A model generated the notes under the pieces. The model did no database searches, was not told the DNA's origin, and saw nothing but the letters and a program-made list of their open reading frames with translations. Below, piece after piece: positions 7,357 through 18,700 of a stretch of 54,006 bases of DNA. The translations under genes were made by a program, and so were the position numbers. Position 1 is the first letter of the stretch, and every line of letters begins with the position of its first letter. Where the stretch lies: IMG/VR virus record IMGVR_UViG_3300008339_000082, positions 1 to 54,006 of that record, one strand, 5' to 3'. The stretch comes from a virus.

Positions 7357-9983
7357 TAAAGGCCAGTGTATGTGAAGTTATCCGCAGCGTCGATAGTGCC
7401 GCTGGCGGCAAGGTTCGTGATCGTGGATTCGATAAGCCCGCTAGACCCGCCATTGGAGCGGATCTGTGCAATGACCGCCTGAGGCGATCCGCCACCCGAG
7501 CCGATGGCGAAATTTGCACCGGACCCGGCGATGTACTTCCCGCCAAGTACGCGAGGGGCAGGAGTTCCACCAGAGGTGTTCTGCACAAGCAGCGCCTTTG
7601 CAGTAGCGTTGTTCACGCGCCACACGCAATCCTCCATCACACCGTTCTCGATCAGTGCGCCAAGGTCATCGATCACGGGGGTCGAGGGGGAATCTCCGAG
7701 CACAATACAGCGCAGGAAGAACCCGCTCTTGAACGCACGACCGTGGCCAGCAAAGCTGCGGTAGCCACCCGTGCAGTCTTCAAAGTAGCCAGAGGCGAAT
7801 GAGTCGTCTCCGGATGTGGATGCGCCATTGTTCGACCCAAATGAGCCAGCACCGGCAACGCACTTATAGAACTGCCCACTTGCTACAGCGCCGCCATTGG
7901 ATCCGCTGGAAGCCCCAAAGCTGTTGTTACCAGCCCTGCAATTGTAGAACTTGCCCGTAGCTGTTGCCCAAGCACCAAGCGGATTGTTTTCAGAGCTTCC
8001 AAAGCTCCAGTTGCCAGCCGTACAGTTTACACATACTCCAGCAAGTTCAATCCCATTCCCAACGCCAAAGCATTTGTTTCCGCCCACGCAGTTATAGAAC
8101 TCGGCAGCAATGGCAGGGCCGGGGCCTGTACCACGCGGACCCTGCACACCAACGCCGAAGCAGAAGTCACCACCCTTGCAATGATAGAACTTGGCAGCGG
8201 TGGTCTGCCCGGGGCCGCCATTACTCACGCCGAAGCACAAGTTACCGCCCTCGCAGTACTTGAACTCGGTGGCCGAATCAAGCCAAGAAGAGAACCCAAA
8301 GGAATTGATCCCCGCCTTGCAGTAAGAGAGCTTGGCAGCGTTGAATAGAATCGGGTTTACAGATGTCGAGCTATAGCCAAAGGAATTATTTCCTGCGGTG
8401 CATTTTTCGGCCACATAAGAGATGTTCTTGCCATTGAACGAGTCATTCCCGGCGGTGCAGCCAATGTATGTTCCGCCATTAGTGCCAGTTGAAATGTTGG
8501 CATTAAAAGAACCTGCGCCAGAACTGCATTCGATGAATGTAGCCGTTACAGTTTGCGATGCACCTAAACCTCCGCCAAATGAATTAGCTACACTTGAGCA
8601 AAATTCAAATCTTCCGCTGATTGTTGCAGGGCAGTCAAACGAGTCAATTCCAGTAGACGTGCATTTGTAAAAATTACCAGACAGGTCGGTATCGGCAAGA
8701 AAGCTATTGCCTCCAGAGGTGCAATTGCTGTAAGTCCCAGCGTTTACGCCATTTCCATAAAAAGAATTTGCAAATGCAGAGCAATTGACAAAACTTGAAT
8801 TTGCTTTTATGTCATTTACTGCAAAAAAGCCAGATTGAGAGTAACAGTCATTAAATTGACCATAGTTGTCATTCCCTCCAAAATTGCCGGATCCACTCCC
8901 TCGGCAATTCTTATACGCACCAAAGTTGTCGGTTACAGAAGAGAAGCAGTTGTTCACGCCTTCGCATCCGACATATACTCCAGAGTTCAAGCCATCTGAC
9001 GTGAAGGAAAAGTCTCCGGACTTGCAATACTCAAAGGTGGCAGAGTTTGCGAACGACCCAAACCCGAACGAATTCTCTGTTGCCGTGCATCGGACAAAGA
9101 GACCAACCACAGCCCCGGAGTCCCCGCTTTGATAGGCCCCAAAGCCAGAGTAGCACTTGCAGTCATAGAACTGCCCGCTTGTGCTTACAGAGCCAGTAGC
9201 CCAGCCGGGGAACGAATAGCCAAAGCCATAGTCATTGACAGCATCGCAATTCTTGAACGTACCAGTAGCCCCGGGGAACATCACAAACTTGACAACGCCA
9301 CTGTTGGACACCTTGCAGTTGGTGTAAGTTCCAGCATACTCCACATCCTGCCTCATGTAGGGGCTGGAGTTAAGTTGCGCCATGAACACAACGCCATCAA
9401 GCACCTCATTGCTGTAAACGCCCTGAGGAGCAAACCCGCTTGCAGACTGGTCGTTCAAAGGACCAGCAGCAGGAGCGGCATTAAGAATGGAGATGTTCTT
9501 GATGATGGCGTTGTTGCAACTCTTGGTAATGGTCCCGGTGCCATCATTCACTCCGTAGGAAGAGCTTACTACAACATCCTCCGCAGCGCCAAGGCCAATG
9601 ATGTCCACGAACTGAGTATTCATGGTCAGCTTGCCAACATTGAAATCATAGACGCCCGGGGGCAGCAGCACAGCAGCGCGGTTGGTGGCGCTCAGGGGCT
9701 GGCCGTTGGGAGTCAATGCGCTGGCGTTCGCATAGGCAGCAAGCAGATTAGCCCCGTTCTGAGCAGCAGTGTTGCTCTCCGTTCCGGTGGCGGGGTCAAT
9801 GCCCGTACGGACGATGACGAACCCGAAGTTGTCATAACCGACAAGATTCAGATATGCGTCCTCGGTCTGCCCCACCTCGTTGTCTTGGTGGACCTGTCCG
9901 GTGATGGCGCCCACGCCATTCGGGGCAATGAGGGCTTGAATGGCTGCGATGGCTGCGTCGCGTTCGTCAATATAAGTTGCCAT
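7356..9983 (-). CDS. Repetitive beta-solenoid tail fibre with Cys/Phe ladder
   Basis: This is an 875-aa protein. Residues 1-75 form a likely attachment domain. Residues 75-270 look like the start of a right-handed beta helix (Asn-Asn-Ala-Ile-Ile-Lys-Asn type turns). From about residue 270 to 760, some 20 copies of a loose unit with consensus FYxCxAGNxSFG follow at intervals of about 20-30 residues; each rung brings one Cys and one Ser-Phe, so stacked Cys and Phe ladders are expected. The last 115 residues are a separate cap. It is likely a trimeric or monomeric solenoid appendage for surface binding. DNA at about 8,400-9,100 is noticeably AT-richer than the rest of the gene. Confidence 0.7.
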   Translation of the reverse strand: MATYIDERDAAIAAIQALIAPNGVGAITGQVHQDNEVGQTEDAYLNLVGYDNFGFVIVRTGIDPATGTESNTAAQNGANLLAAYANASALTPNGQPLSATNRAAVLLPPGVYDFNVGKLTMNTQFVDIIGLGAAEDVVVSSSYGVNDGTGTITKSCNNAIIKNISILNAAPAAGPLNDQSASGFAPQGVYSNEVLDGVVFMAQLNSSPYMRQDVEYAGTYTNCKVSNSGVVKFVMFPGATGTFKNCDAVNDYGFGYSFPGWATGSVSTSGQFYDCKCYSGFGAYQSGDSGAVVGLFVRCTATENSFGFGSFANSATFEYCKSGDFSFTSDGLNSGVYVGCEGVNNCFSSVTDNFGAYKNCRGSGSGNFGGNDNYGQFNDCYSQSGFFAVNDIKANSSFVNCSAFANSFYGNGVNAGTYSNCTSGGNSFLADTDLSGNFYKCTSTGIDSFDCPATISGRFEFCSSVANSFGGGLGASQTVTATFIECSSGAGSFNANISTGTNGGTYIGCTAGNDSFNGKNISYVAEKCTAGNNSFGYSSTSVNPILFNAAKLSYCKAGINSFGFSSWLDSATEFKYCEGGNLCFGVSNGGPGQTTAAKFYHCKGGDFCFGVGVQGPRGTGPGPAIAAEFYNCVGGNKCFGVGNGIELAGVCVNCTAGNWSFGSSENNPLGAWATATGKFYNCRAGNNSFGASSGSNGGAVASGQFYKCVAGAGSFGSNNGASTSGDDSFASGYFEDCTGGYRSFAGHGRAFKSGFFLRCIVLGDSPSTPVIDDLGALIENGVMEDCVWRVNNATAKALLVQNTSGGTPAPRVLGGKYIAGSGANFAIGSGGGSPQAVIAQIRSNGGSSGLIESTITNLAASGTIDAADNFTYTGL

Positions 9984-9986
9984 GGT

Positions 9987-10877
9987 CTAGCTGTGGTCTG
10001 CAAGGTTGTGATCCAAGCAATCGTGGTCACGTGGGAACGTACACCCGCTTGGGATGATGATGCCGATCGGAGCCTGCCATTGGCAGTCCCCCGATACGTA
10101 GAGTGCGCTTACTGCTGTGAATGAGAAGCCCGTTGCATCAAATGCGTACGGGGCCACGATGTCCCCTTCGGGTATCTGAAGGGCATTCTGCCAGCCGCCG
10201 CCGGTGAGAAGCTGCACGATGATCGTGCGCCCCGAGAAGCCAGCGATCTGCGGTGCCGTGGTCTGGATGTCGTAGAACCCCGGGCCAGTGAAGGTCATGG
10301 TGATCGGCGGGTACAGAAGCCCCGGGGTCACCCCATCGAACGTGGTCCAGTATTCACCACCGGCCAGAACAACGCTCTGGTTGGGGTTGACGACCACATT
10401 CCATCCCGTGCCGTTCCAAGTGACGATCTGGTTGATCGCCCACGTAATACCAGCAGAGTCATTGGTGGTCACAAAGTACGTGTCACCAACCGCCGGAGGA
10501 CCAGCTTCGATCGTTGCCTGACTCCCGGTGTCCACGGCAGCAATGGCCGTGTACCTTACCACAGGGTCGCAGAAGCCCGGAGGCGGGGGATAGCTACTGC
10601 CCTCTCCATCCTCAGGGCAACCGCACGATGAGCAGTAGCAATCCGCCTTTTTGAATACTTTCTTGGCAAACTCGTAGTCCACACATCCATCCTGCCCCTC
10701 GACCTGAGGGGTGCGGTCGGCCACCGACTTGGCCCACAGCATATACAGCCACAGCCTACGGTATTTGTCGCACCCGTCCTTGCCGTACTTCTGCTCCTTG
10801 ATGTACTTTGAAAGGTAATCAAGGGCGCAGCAGGCATAGTTCGTCCTACGTACTCCTATGTCAACGAATCGACTCAC
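9987..10877 (-). CDS. Cys-rich virion appendage protein
   Basis: This is a 296-aa protein. The first 100 residues are helical and cysteine-rich (ACCALDYL, then CYCSSCGCPEDGEG), followed by a Pro-rich turn (SSYPPPPGFCDP). Residues 110-290 are beta-rich with Thr-Trp-Asn repeats (ITWAINQIVTWNGTGWNVV), a pattern found in tail appendage domains that carry short beta hairpins. It overlaps the collagen-like gene by ATGA and is followed four bases later by the fibre gene. It is probably a baseplate or fibre-connector component; no family is certain. Confidence 0.5.
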   Translation of the reverse strand: MSRFVDIGVRRTNYACCALDYLSKYIKEQKYGKDGCDKYRRLWLYMLWAKSVADRTPQVEGQDGCVDYEFAKKVFKKADCYCSSCGCPEDGEGSSYPPPPGFCDPVVRYTAIAAVDTGSQATIEAGPPAVGDTYFVTTNDSAGITWAINQIVTWNGTGWNVVVNPNQSVVLAGGEYWTTFDGVTPGLLYPPITMTFTGPGFYDIQTTAPQIAGFSGRTIIVQLLTGGGWQNALQIPEGDIVAPYAFDATGFSFTAVSALYVSGDCQWQAPIGIIIPSGCTFPRDHDCLDHNLADHS

Positions 10878-12118
10878 TGTACAGCAGTGATGTTGATGGA
10901 GTTGGCGGTGTTGATCAGGGACAGGGAAAGCACTCCAGCGTCTGCGCTAACCTCGATCCTGATTTCGCCCGTGAACCCGCTCACCGCGCTTGCATTGAAG
11001 GTCGCGGAGGTACGCATGGTCACAAGGTCGTTGAAGGTGTTGGGCGTGTAGTAATAAGCGACCGAACTTGTCAGGACATTCCAGCCCGAACCGGTGCGGT
11101 AGCGGATGCGAATGGCTTGCTGCGCCCGGCTTGCCCCGGTATTGAACGTGGCCGTGGCATCAATGCTGAACACCTGAGCACCCACAAGGTTGATGGCGCC
11201 ACCGCCGCCGATGTTGGCGATGGGGCTGGTCTGGTCGGTCGTGTCAAACGTCACGGTCGTCCAGTTGGAAGCGATGGTGCCACCCGCAGGGATGGTGACG
11301 GGCGCAGCCCCGCTGTAAGAGCCACGGAAGCCGTTCAGCGTGCTCACCCCGCCGCCAAGGCTGAACAGGGCGCTCCATGCGTTGGGCACCGCTGCGGGCC
11401 AGTTGTACATCACACGGTTGACCGTGTCGATCATGTAGTCGCCCACGTTCGCGCCCACCAGAGAGGGGACCGGGGGTACACCGGGGAAGTTGAACGTGCG
11501 GGTGCCGTTGGTGCCATTGCCACCAGCAGGGCCGATGGGGCCTTGGGTGCCGGGAGATGCAGCAGGGCCTTGGATACCTTGGATGCCATCCGTACCCGGC
11601 TCACCGGCTGGGCTTACCGCACTTCCCGAAGGGATCGGACTGCCAACACCGGCGCTCGGATACGTGGTCGGAACACGAACAAGGTTAAGTTGCCCGGGGC
11701 CGACATATCCCGGGGTGGCGGGAATTTTACCAACCACCCGATAGTATCCGCCGCCATTGCCAATGAAGATGATCTGGTTGACAACAGCCCAACCGATCTC
11801 TGCAAAATCAGGACTAACGCTTCCTATGAATGCAGGCTGCGTGAATGAAGCCGTCGTTACCGTGAACGAGTTGATGCCATTGCTCCCATTGGCGCCGGTC
11901 GTTCCCTGAGCACCGGCAGCACCGGCGGGGATGCCGAAGTCAATGTTCAGGTTGGGGCTTGTCCCCGTCACAACAGCCGTGGCCGAAGAGCCTTCGGGGA
12001 GCGTTGTTACGGTGGTGGTAAAGCCCGGGGCAGGCCCGGGAACACCCTGAAGACCTCGCGGACCACGAGGGATCTCAAGGGCCTTGCAGCCACAGGGGGA
12101 GGAGCCACAGTCACACAT
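10874..12118 (-). CDS. Collagen-like fibre protein with Cys-rich N-terminus
   Basis: This is a 414-aa protein. It starts MCDCGSSPCGCK, an unusual Cys/Gly cluster that may bind metal or form disulfides. Collagen-like Gly-x-y runs follow at about residues 17-35 (RGPRGLQGVPGPAPG), 86-112 and 170-212. A beta-rich C-terminal domain of about 150 residues resembles C1q/TNF-type trimer heads. Phage collagen repeats form trimeric stalks. Start and end overlap neighbours (TGATG and ATGA), so the four appendage genes are co-translated. Confidence 0.65.
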   Translation of the reverse strand: MCDCGSSPCGCKALEIPRGPRGLQGVPGPAPGFTTTVTTLPEGSSATAVVTGTSPNLNIDFGIPAGAAGAQGTTGANGSNGINSFTVTTASFTQPAFIGSVSPDFAEIGWAVVNQIIFIGNGGGYYRVVGKIPATPGYVGPGQLNLVRVPTTYPSAGVGSPIPSGSAVSPAGEPGTDGIQGIQGPAASPGTQGPIGPAGGNGTNGTRTFNFPGVPPVPSLVGANVGDYMIDTVNRVMYNWPAAVPNAWSALFSLGGGVSTLNGFRGSYSGAAPVTIPAGGTIASNWTTVTFDTTDQTSPIANIGGGGAINLVGAQVFSIDATATFNTGASRAQQAIRIRYRTGSGWNVLTSSVAYYYTPNTFNDLVTMRTSATFNASAVSGFTGEIRIEVSADAGVLSLSLINTANSINITAVQ

Positions 12119-12687
12119 CAGCTACAGCAGTTAGGTACTTTTTGATACAGACCGTCGATGATCTTCTGCGACTTCTCAGCGTCACAGATGCCACCACAGT
12201 CCACGGTGATAAGCTGGGCGTACAGTTCGAGAGGGTCTTCACACCCCTTCTTGCACCCACAGGTGGGGTCGTAGTCCAGCAGCTTGGCGTCCAGTTTCTC
12301 CTTGATGTCGTTGGTAAAGATGCATTGCACGTCCACCAAGTAGGTAAGCCCGTCCTTCACACCCATAGCGGTGAAGTTGTACACCCCGCTCTTGATCACC
12401 GAAACGCCCATCATTGCAGCGGTGATGGTCCACGTATAGTGGTCCTCCGCATCAGGGATGGGGTTGGGAAGGGTCAGCAGGTTGTAGGTGTAGTCGGCAG
12501 CGGTGTTGATGTCGCTGTTCGGGAACCACACGCTCAGGGTGTAGGTGTCGAAATCGAACGGGTCAAGAACCCCGTTGAATCCACCGTACCCCGTGGGGTT
12601 GGTGCTGGCATCATACAAGCCAGTGGTGTCCACGAACTGGAAGACGTTGCAACCCTCGCAGACTGAAGCCTTCAATTCGAGCGCCAT
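12118..12687 (-). CDS. Cys-rich structural protein (189 aa)
   Basis: This is a 189-aa protein with cysteine pairs at both ends: CEGCN near residue 12, then CGCKKGC, DCGGIC and a final NCCS. The middle is beta-rich with aromatic and Thr residues (YTLSVWFPNSD, YTWTITAAMMG), as in an immunoglobulin-like or fibre-docking domain. It opens the appendage cluster and has its own promoter element (TATCTTTG) four bases before its ATG, so it is likely the first gene of a separate transcript. Similar Cys-rich proteins in Bacteroidota phages sit at tail appendages; the role is inferred. Confidence 0.5.
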   Translation of the reverse strand: MALELKASVCEGCNVFQFVDTTGLYDASTNPTGYGGFNGVLDPFDFDTYTLSVWFPNSDINTAADYTYNLLTLPNPIPDAEDHYTWTITAAMMGVSVIKSGVYNFTAMGVKDGLTYLVDVQCIFTNDIKEKLDAKLLDYDPTCGCKKGCEDPLELYAQLITVDCGGICDAEKSQKIIDGLYQKVPNCCS

Positions 12688-12691
12688 GGGC

Positions 12692-12699
12692 CAAAGATA
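12692..12699 (-). promoter_or_regulatory. Bacteroidota -7 promoter element TATCTTTG
   Basis: On the minus strand TATCTTTG matches TAnnTTTG and stands four bases before the ATG at 12687. The expected start site then falls at or next to the ATG, giving a nearly leaderless mRNA for the appendage operon. A convincing -33 TTG is not visible. Confidence 0.6.
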
Positions 12700-12732
12700 A
12701 GTGTAATTGACTGTCGTTCAGAGGGTTGTCTT

Positions 12733-15700
12733 TTATTCAAGCTCAAAGTCTATGTCAATGGCATCGCCCTTGTAAAGCTGCACCATGTTCTCCGGAGAGG
12801 GCAGCGGACCACGCTCCTTGATTTTGGTAGACATAGAATCAGACTTGCTATTTAGCTTGTTTATTAAATTAACAATTTCATCCCTTGATTTTTTGTCATT
12901 GGCATACAGTGTGAACATTTTCTCTGTTTGCCCAATGGCCTTATTGTGAATCTTCTCAAGGGCCTCGCCGACTATCTCGCCCGGGAATGCGCCCTTTCCT
13001 TTGCGCTTCTTGGCCATCTCTGCCGCCGATACGATCTTATCGTAGTTCTTCAGGGTCATGTACCTGTAGAACGCCTTGGACATCATGGACGATTCTTGCT
13101 GCTGCTCCTTGGTCAACTCAAGCTTCGGTGAAATCAAACCTTTCTCACCCTTCTTGACAATGCGGTCAACCGACTCCAGTCGCTGCGCCCGTGGTGTTGC
13201 CGGGGTGAACGTGTTGCCATACCGATAGCGAAGGTTCACCTCAGGATAGTCGTCACTGCGCTTCTCTATGTCAGTAAAGCCCTTCCACCAGTTGCGGATG
13301 GGATCCACCGCCTTGAGCGGGAGGCCGTACTCGTCGGTCATCTCCGGGGAGACCATGTAGTTCAAACCATACATGGTCGTGAACAGCGCCTTGCTGGTCT
13401 CTGCAAAACCTTCGGGCATATATTCCCCCTTCTTGGTAGCACCGGCCATCGATGCTGTCGTGCTCACGACATCCCTGTAGATGGACGGCTGTGCAATAGC
13501 CGCCACCGGAGACATGAGCATTCGAGCAACGGCTGCACCGGCGTCGTACTTCAAGGTGTTGTAGAACCTCGGAATCGTGGCGAACGATACCTCCCCAAGG
13601 GCAGTGAGCGGCTGATTGACAAAGTAGTCGTAAGCGGTGGCTCTTTCAGGCTGCTCTCCTTTGCCAAATGCAGGCTGTGCGTAGAGACGATTGACATCAT
13701 CGGACAGTCGGCCAAGCCACGCCACCAGGATGGTCATGTGGGGGGCCAGACGAACGGATACATAGTCGCTGAAGTCAGACTTTGAGTTCGGGCGAACGCG
13801 TAGCGAGAAGTTCGCACGACCTTCCATGATACCCTCGTTCTTGCTCTTGGGGCCACGGGCATCTGCGGTAAAGTCAATCAACCGGTCGGGGTTGAGCTTG
13901 ATCTTCACCTTCTTGCCAAAAAGGTCATATGCCTCATCATCGTCATCATCCGCCGCCTCGATCTCAAACATATGAGCAAGCAGACCCCCAATTATCAAAG
14001 TTGAAATGCCATTGAGCACAATCCTACGAGCCATGCGCTGCATCTCGAACTTGCGGTCGTTCACATTCTTGGCTCCCTTGTAGCCCACGTACCATCCACC
14101 CTCGTTGTTCTTGGCCACACCATATGCCGCCATGAGACTTCCCCAAATCGGGATGGTGGATTGTATATCGCTTACGCCCTGAGCAGAGATACGCAAGAAC
14201 GGAAGGAATGTAAGATTAGCCAGCAATTTTATGAGCGCCTTAAGCGGCTTGTCCGTCTCGCGTATGGACATTGATTTGCTGGTGGAGTCCCATACATAGC
14301 CAAGAACACCATCCGGGCGCCACATCATGGTCATATCTGCGGCCATCTTATCAGCCACCAACGCCTGCTCTTGGTCTCTCTTGGCCCGCATGATCTCGCT
14401 GGTCCTGCGCCGGGCATAATCCTTGGGTATGCTGATGCCCTCGCTCTCCATCTGCTCGATCTCCTCCGCTGCTTGAGACGCTGCATTCGAGCGGTCCTTG
14501 CGGGAGACTTTTGCCATCTCATCAATTTTATTGATGAGGCTTATGCTGAAGTATGGCGTCCACGCCTCTGCAATGGAAGGGTCGGTGTCCTTCTGCAAGC
14601 GCAACTCCTCCTTTATCCTGATATAGTCGCGCATCCCCTCCAAGTGCGCCGCAACGCTGTGGCGAAGCACGGGGTCGATGAACTTGAGCAGACCAACGAT
14701 GCGGGTCGCCTGCGCGACCATTGAGCCAAGAAGGGCTACAGAAGCCTTCATCTTCTCAACTGCGCTTGGGTCGTTCTTGATGCGGTCCCAGTGCTTGAAG
14801 AATCCGTTCAGTATGTGTACTTCGAATGGGTCTGCGTAGGTGCTTGCATTGTCCACGGTCCAACTGGTGCCCATGGAGTCATAAGCACGTTGGTTAAATG
14901 CCCCTTTAGAGATGGCCGTCGGCATCTCCTTGAGCATCCTTATCATCCCATACAGCGTAGCACCAAGACCGCTCTTGGGATTGTTGAGGGCAGTGGCTAT
15001 GCTTGCAGCGGTCGCGTTAGGAACCGTCACCAAGATGCTGCCTACGAAAGCATTATGAAGCGTTCCAATAGACGACAGAACATCGTTGTAGAACCAAGAC
15101 TGAAGCAGCATGGCCACCTTGGCTGTGTTCCAAGGCTCCTTTGAAACATTGGCCAGATACTCGTTGAGACGCTTGGCATACTTCTGCCCCAACTCCGTCT
15201 GGCCGGTCTTTTCAAAGTACTTCATGGCCCTTGCCATGTGCTCAATCGCCTTCCTGTCCTGCGTGGTCAGGTAGTTGTTCTTGGTGATCGCAGCGAACAC
15301 CGAATCGAAGTCAGGGTCGTTCAGCTTACCAGAAGCGGCAAGCTCAATCAACTCGTTGATGAGCTTGTTCTTCCTCTGCGTGGATAGCTTGGACGCAGCA
15401 AGCAGCTTGTTGATGTTCTTCAGATCCGCAACTTTCTGCTTGAGCGTCTCTGCCTTCGCCTTGTACTTATCACGCTCTTTGGAAATCTTCTCTTTCTGCT
15501 TCTTGAGACGCTCGATGAGCTTCTCGCGCTTGGCCATCTCAGAGCGCAGATCCGCTATCTGCTTGGCATATGCAGAAGCCTGCTGCGTGGCCTGACCATA
15601 CAGCTTGGTGACAATGGAAAGCTTGCCATTCAGCCGGGCAAGCTCCTCCTCAAGCTCGGAGATGATCTCTTCGTATATGGCACTGTTGTCAATGAAGTCG

Positions 15701-18700
15701 AACGCGGATACGGGGTCAGGGGCATCGAGCGGGGTTGATTTGCCAGCGGCGACCTGCTCTGCGTGGATGTCCTCCATCGCATCGTTCACCTCTTCGGCCA
15801 CGTCGATGACATCAGCAAGGTCTTCATTCCCATCCTTGTTGATGAACTCGTTCACCTCATCCCTCGCCTCTTGGATATTGTCGGCGATACTCTTGCCCGG
15901 CTCAGAACCGGGGGTTGTCTGAAGCTTTGCCTTGAACTCTTGGTTGATCTTCTCTGCCTGAACCAAGGACGAGAACTTACCGAACTGGCTGTAGACGATG
16001 GCAAGGGCCGCGTTCGCCTTGCCCATCTCTCTCGCCTCTGTGGCCATCTCGCCCACGATCTTGGCGGCGAGGTCAGCTATCTCCTTGCGGTCCTTGGCAG
16101 AGATCTTTCTGCTGTCAGCGGCCATGTCAAGCGCGGCGTGCAGTTCGCCAAATGCCACCACGCGACTCGCTTCATTGGTGATGGATTGGATTTCGTTGTA
16201 CACCGCCTTCCCCCACTTTGACAGCGGAAGGTCAGCGTACTTGAAGTACATTTCAGCAACAAAATCCCTCGCCTGATCAACGGCGGCCTTGTAATCTCCG
16301 GGCTCTATGTAGTTGGCAGGGCGACCGAGCAGTACATCGCGCTCCTTTGCCCTCTTTTCATCCCCCTCAATCTTTTCAACACGACGGCGAACAACGGTGA
16401 GCAGTTCCCTTGTTTCGGGTTCCGCATCGGCGGGGATGTCTCTCACCCCCTCCTTGCGCTCCATTATCTCTCGGCGCTTAGGGTCAAACCTTCCGTAGTT
16501 GCCTGTGGCGGACTTGATCTGGTTGGGGGATACAACCATCCACACCTCACGTCCAACGCCGCCAGCCCCCTTGAACCGGTCGTCGTTCAGACTGTCGAAC
16601 CCATTGCTCGTCAGTGCCTCCACGACTGCCGGAGGGAACGCCTTGTCGTTCGGGTCGAACCGAGCAGCAGCGTCGATGCTTGAGCGACGAAGGTCTGCCA
16701 TGCTCGCAGGGTTATTGGCCCGCAGATACACTGGCATTACCGTTCCAAACGCGGCGGCCTTTTCCGAAGATGACGTGAAGTACGATCCAGCGCTTGTTCC
16801 TCCGGTCGTATTGAACGTGTCGAAGTCGCTCTTGGTGCCATGGTACATCACCTTCGGCCGCCCTTGCTCATCCACCACCTTGCTGTCGCCGAACCATCGC
16901 CAGAAGTTCCGCACTCCCTCCTCTGTCGGGTGGATTGGCCTGCCCTCGGAGTTGAACACCGTGCGCTCCTTGCCATCGACCATAACGGTCTTGGTGTCTC
17001 CAATAGGGGTCTTGGGCTCTTCAATGCCATTGAACGCCTCATCCTCCTTCCTTTCCATTGCCTCTCGGCGCGGCTTGGCAGCGGCGGACACTTTTTCGCT
17101 TGCCTTTGCCTGAGCGGCCATCGCATCATCGTAGCTCTCGAACGATGGGATGGATTTTTTTATTGATGAATATGGTCCCTCGGCCACGCCAAGAACACCT
17201 TCCGTGTCCCTGACCATAAGCACTACATCCGGCTTGCCAGCAATCTCATACGGCCATCCTTCCGGAGCGTATTGCTCGTTGAACGGGACTCGTGCAACAG
17301 GAACAAATCCATGCTTGGCGTACAGGTCAGGAAGGAAGCCATTGATGTCGAATGCATCAAGGGTTTTTGATTCCTCTGCCGCCTGAGCCAGAAGCTCATT
17401 GATGTCCGCGCTGGAGCCCGGGGCCTTGAATACGGATACAAGGTCACCGTAGTCGGTAACTGCAACACCGGCTGTCGCGTCCCCAGCAAGGAACAGCTTG
17501 GTTCCAGCAGACGTATAGAACTCCTTGTCCTTTACGTCTACGGCGCGTCCTAGCTTGTGCCTTCTTGAGGCTTCTCGGATTGCTTTGTAGAAGTCTTCTC
17601 CCCTTGTTGCAGGGTCAACTGAGAAAGACCTCGACGGTACACGTCGGCCAACGTCTTCTTTGGCTTCTTGGGCGGCTCTTGCTTTTTCATCGGCAGCAAA
17701 TGTAGCTTTTTCTTCTGACTCAACCCCCTCCTCCTTTCGTTCTACTGCTTCTCGGCGGGGTTTGGTGCCTATCCCGGTATCTTCGCCAGCCCTTTTTCGA
17801 TCAGATACAGATAATTCGACAGATCCTCGTCCGCTTCCTCCTGCGCGTCTACGGGCCTCGGCGTCCAGTCTTGATCTTTCGACTGCTCCTTGTATTGCTG
17901 AGTCGGAAACTCCTTTTTGTCTTGCAAGTTTGACCGCTGCGTTTGCGTAATCTGGGGCTTCTTCATCTTCGTAAGCCTCTTCGGCCTCTTTGGTTTGTAT
18001 TTCGGCTGATTCGTAAAGCGCCTTTTCTGGATACCACATCAAGGCTTGGAAATCGGCCATTGTCAATGACGGATGCTCTTTCTGCAATTTTGAAAGAACG
18101 GCAGATGAAACCTCTCGCATCATTTGGCGATGGGCCGATCCGCTTGGAGATTCTATTTGACCATCAAGCGCATTGACATAAGCACGGGCAATTTTCCGAA
18201 GCTCATCTCCAATTGATGTAAAGTCTTTAACCCTTCCGCGAATGTCAATTATCTGAGCCTCTCGCTCTTTTGTGGTCTTGAGAATTTCCTTGAGGGCATT
18301 CCTGACATTTTCGTCTGATGACTTTTTTGCAATGGCCTCTGCCAATGCAGCCGGGTCAGATTTACTGAGACGGGCACCTATAAGCTTTTCAATTGCAACT
18401 GTGGCTTCTTTGTCCGATTTAATCAAATCGACAACGGCCAAAAGAGCTTTTTTGTTATTGGCAACTCTTGCGCGATCAACATATATCAAATTTGCAGTAA
18501 GCCTTCCCCACATACGAATCCACCAGCGATCCATTGTAAGCTGACCAAATACCCCATAAAGATTCATAAAGAACCCATTGCCGATTTTTGGTCCAATTAT
18601 GCCAGCTCCATAAACTGGAACATCCATTCCCTCTCCACTTACAGCACGACCATATTCTTTCTTAATATCGCGATTTGGCTTAAGCGAAGTAGCAAATTCT

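Noticed and set aside
9129-10124. 331-aa plus-strand frame
   Set aside because: Antisense to the solenoid fibre and the next gene, without its own promoter or credible composition.
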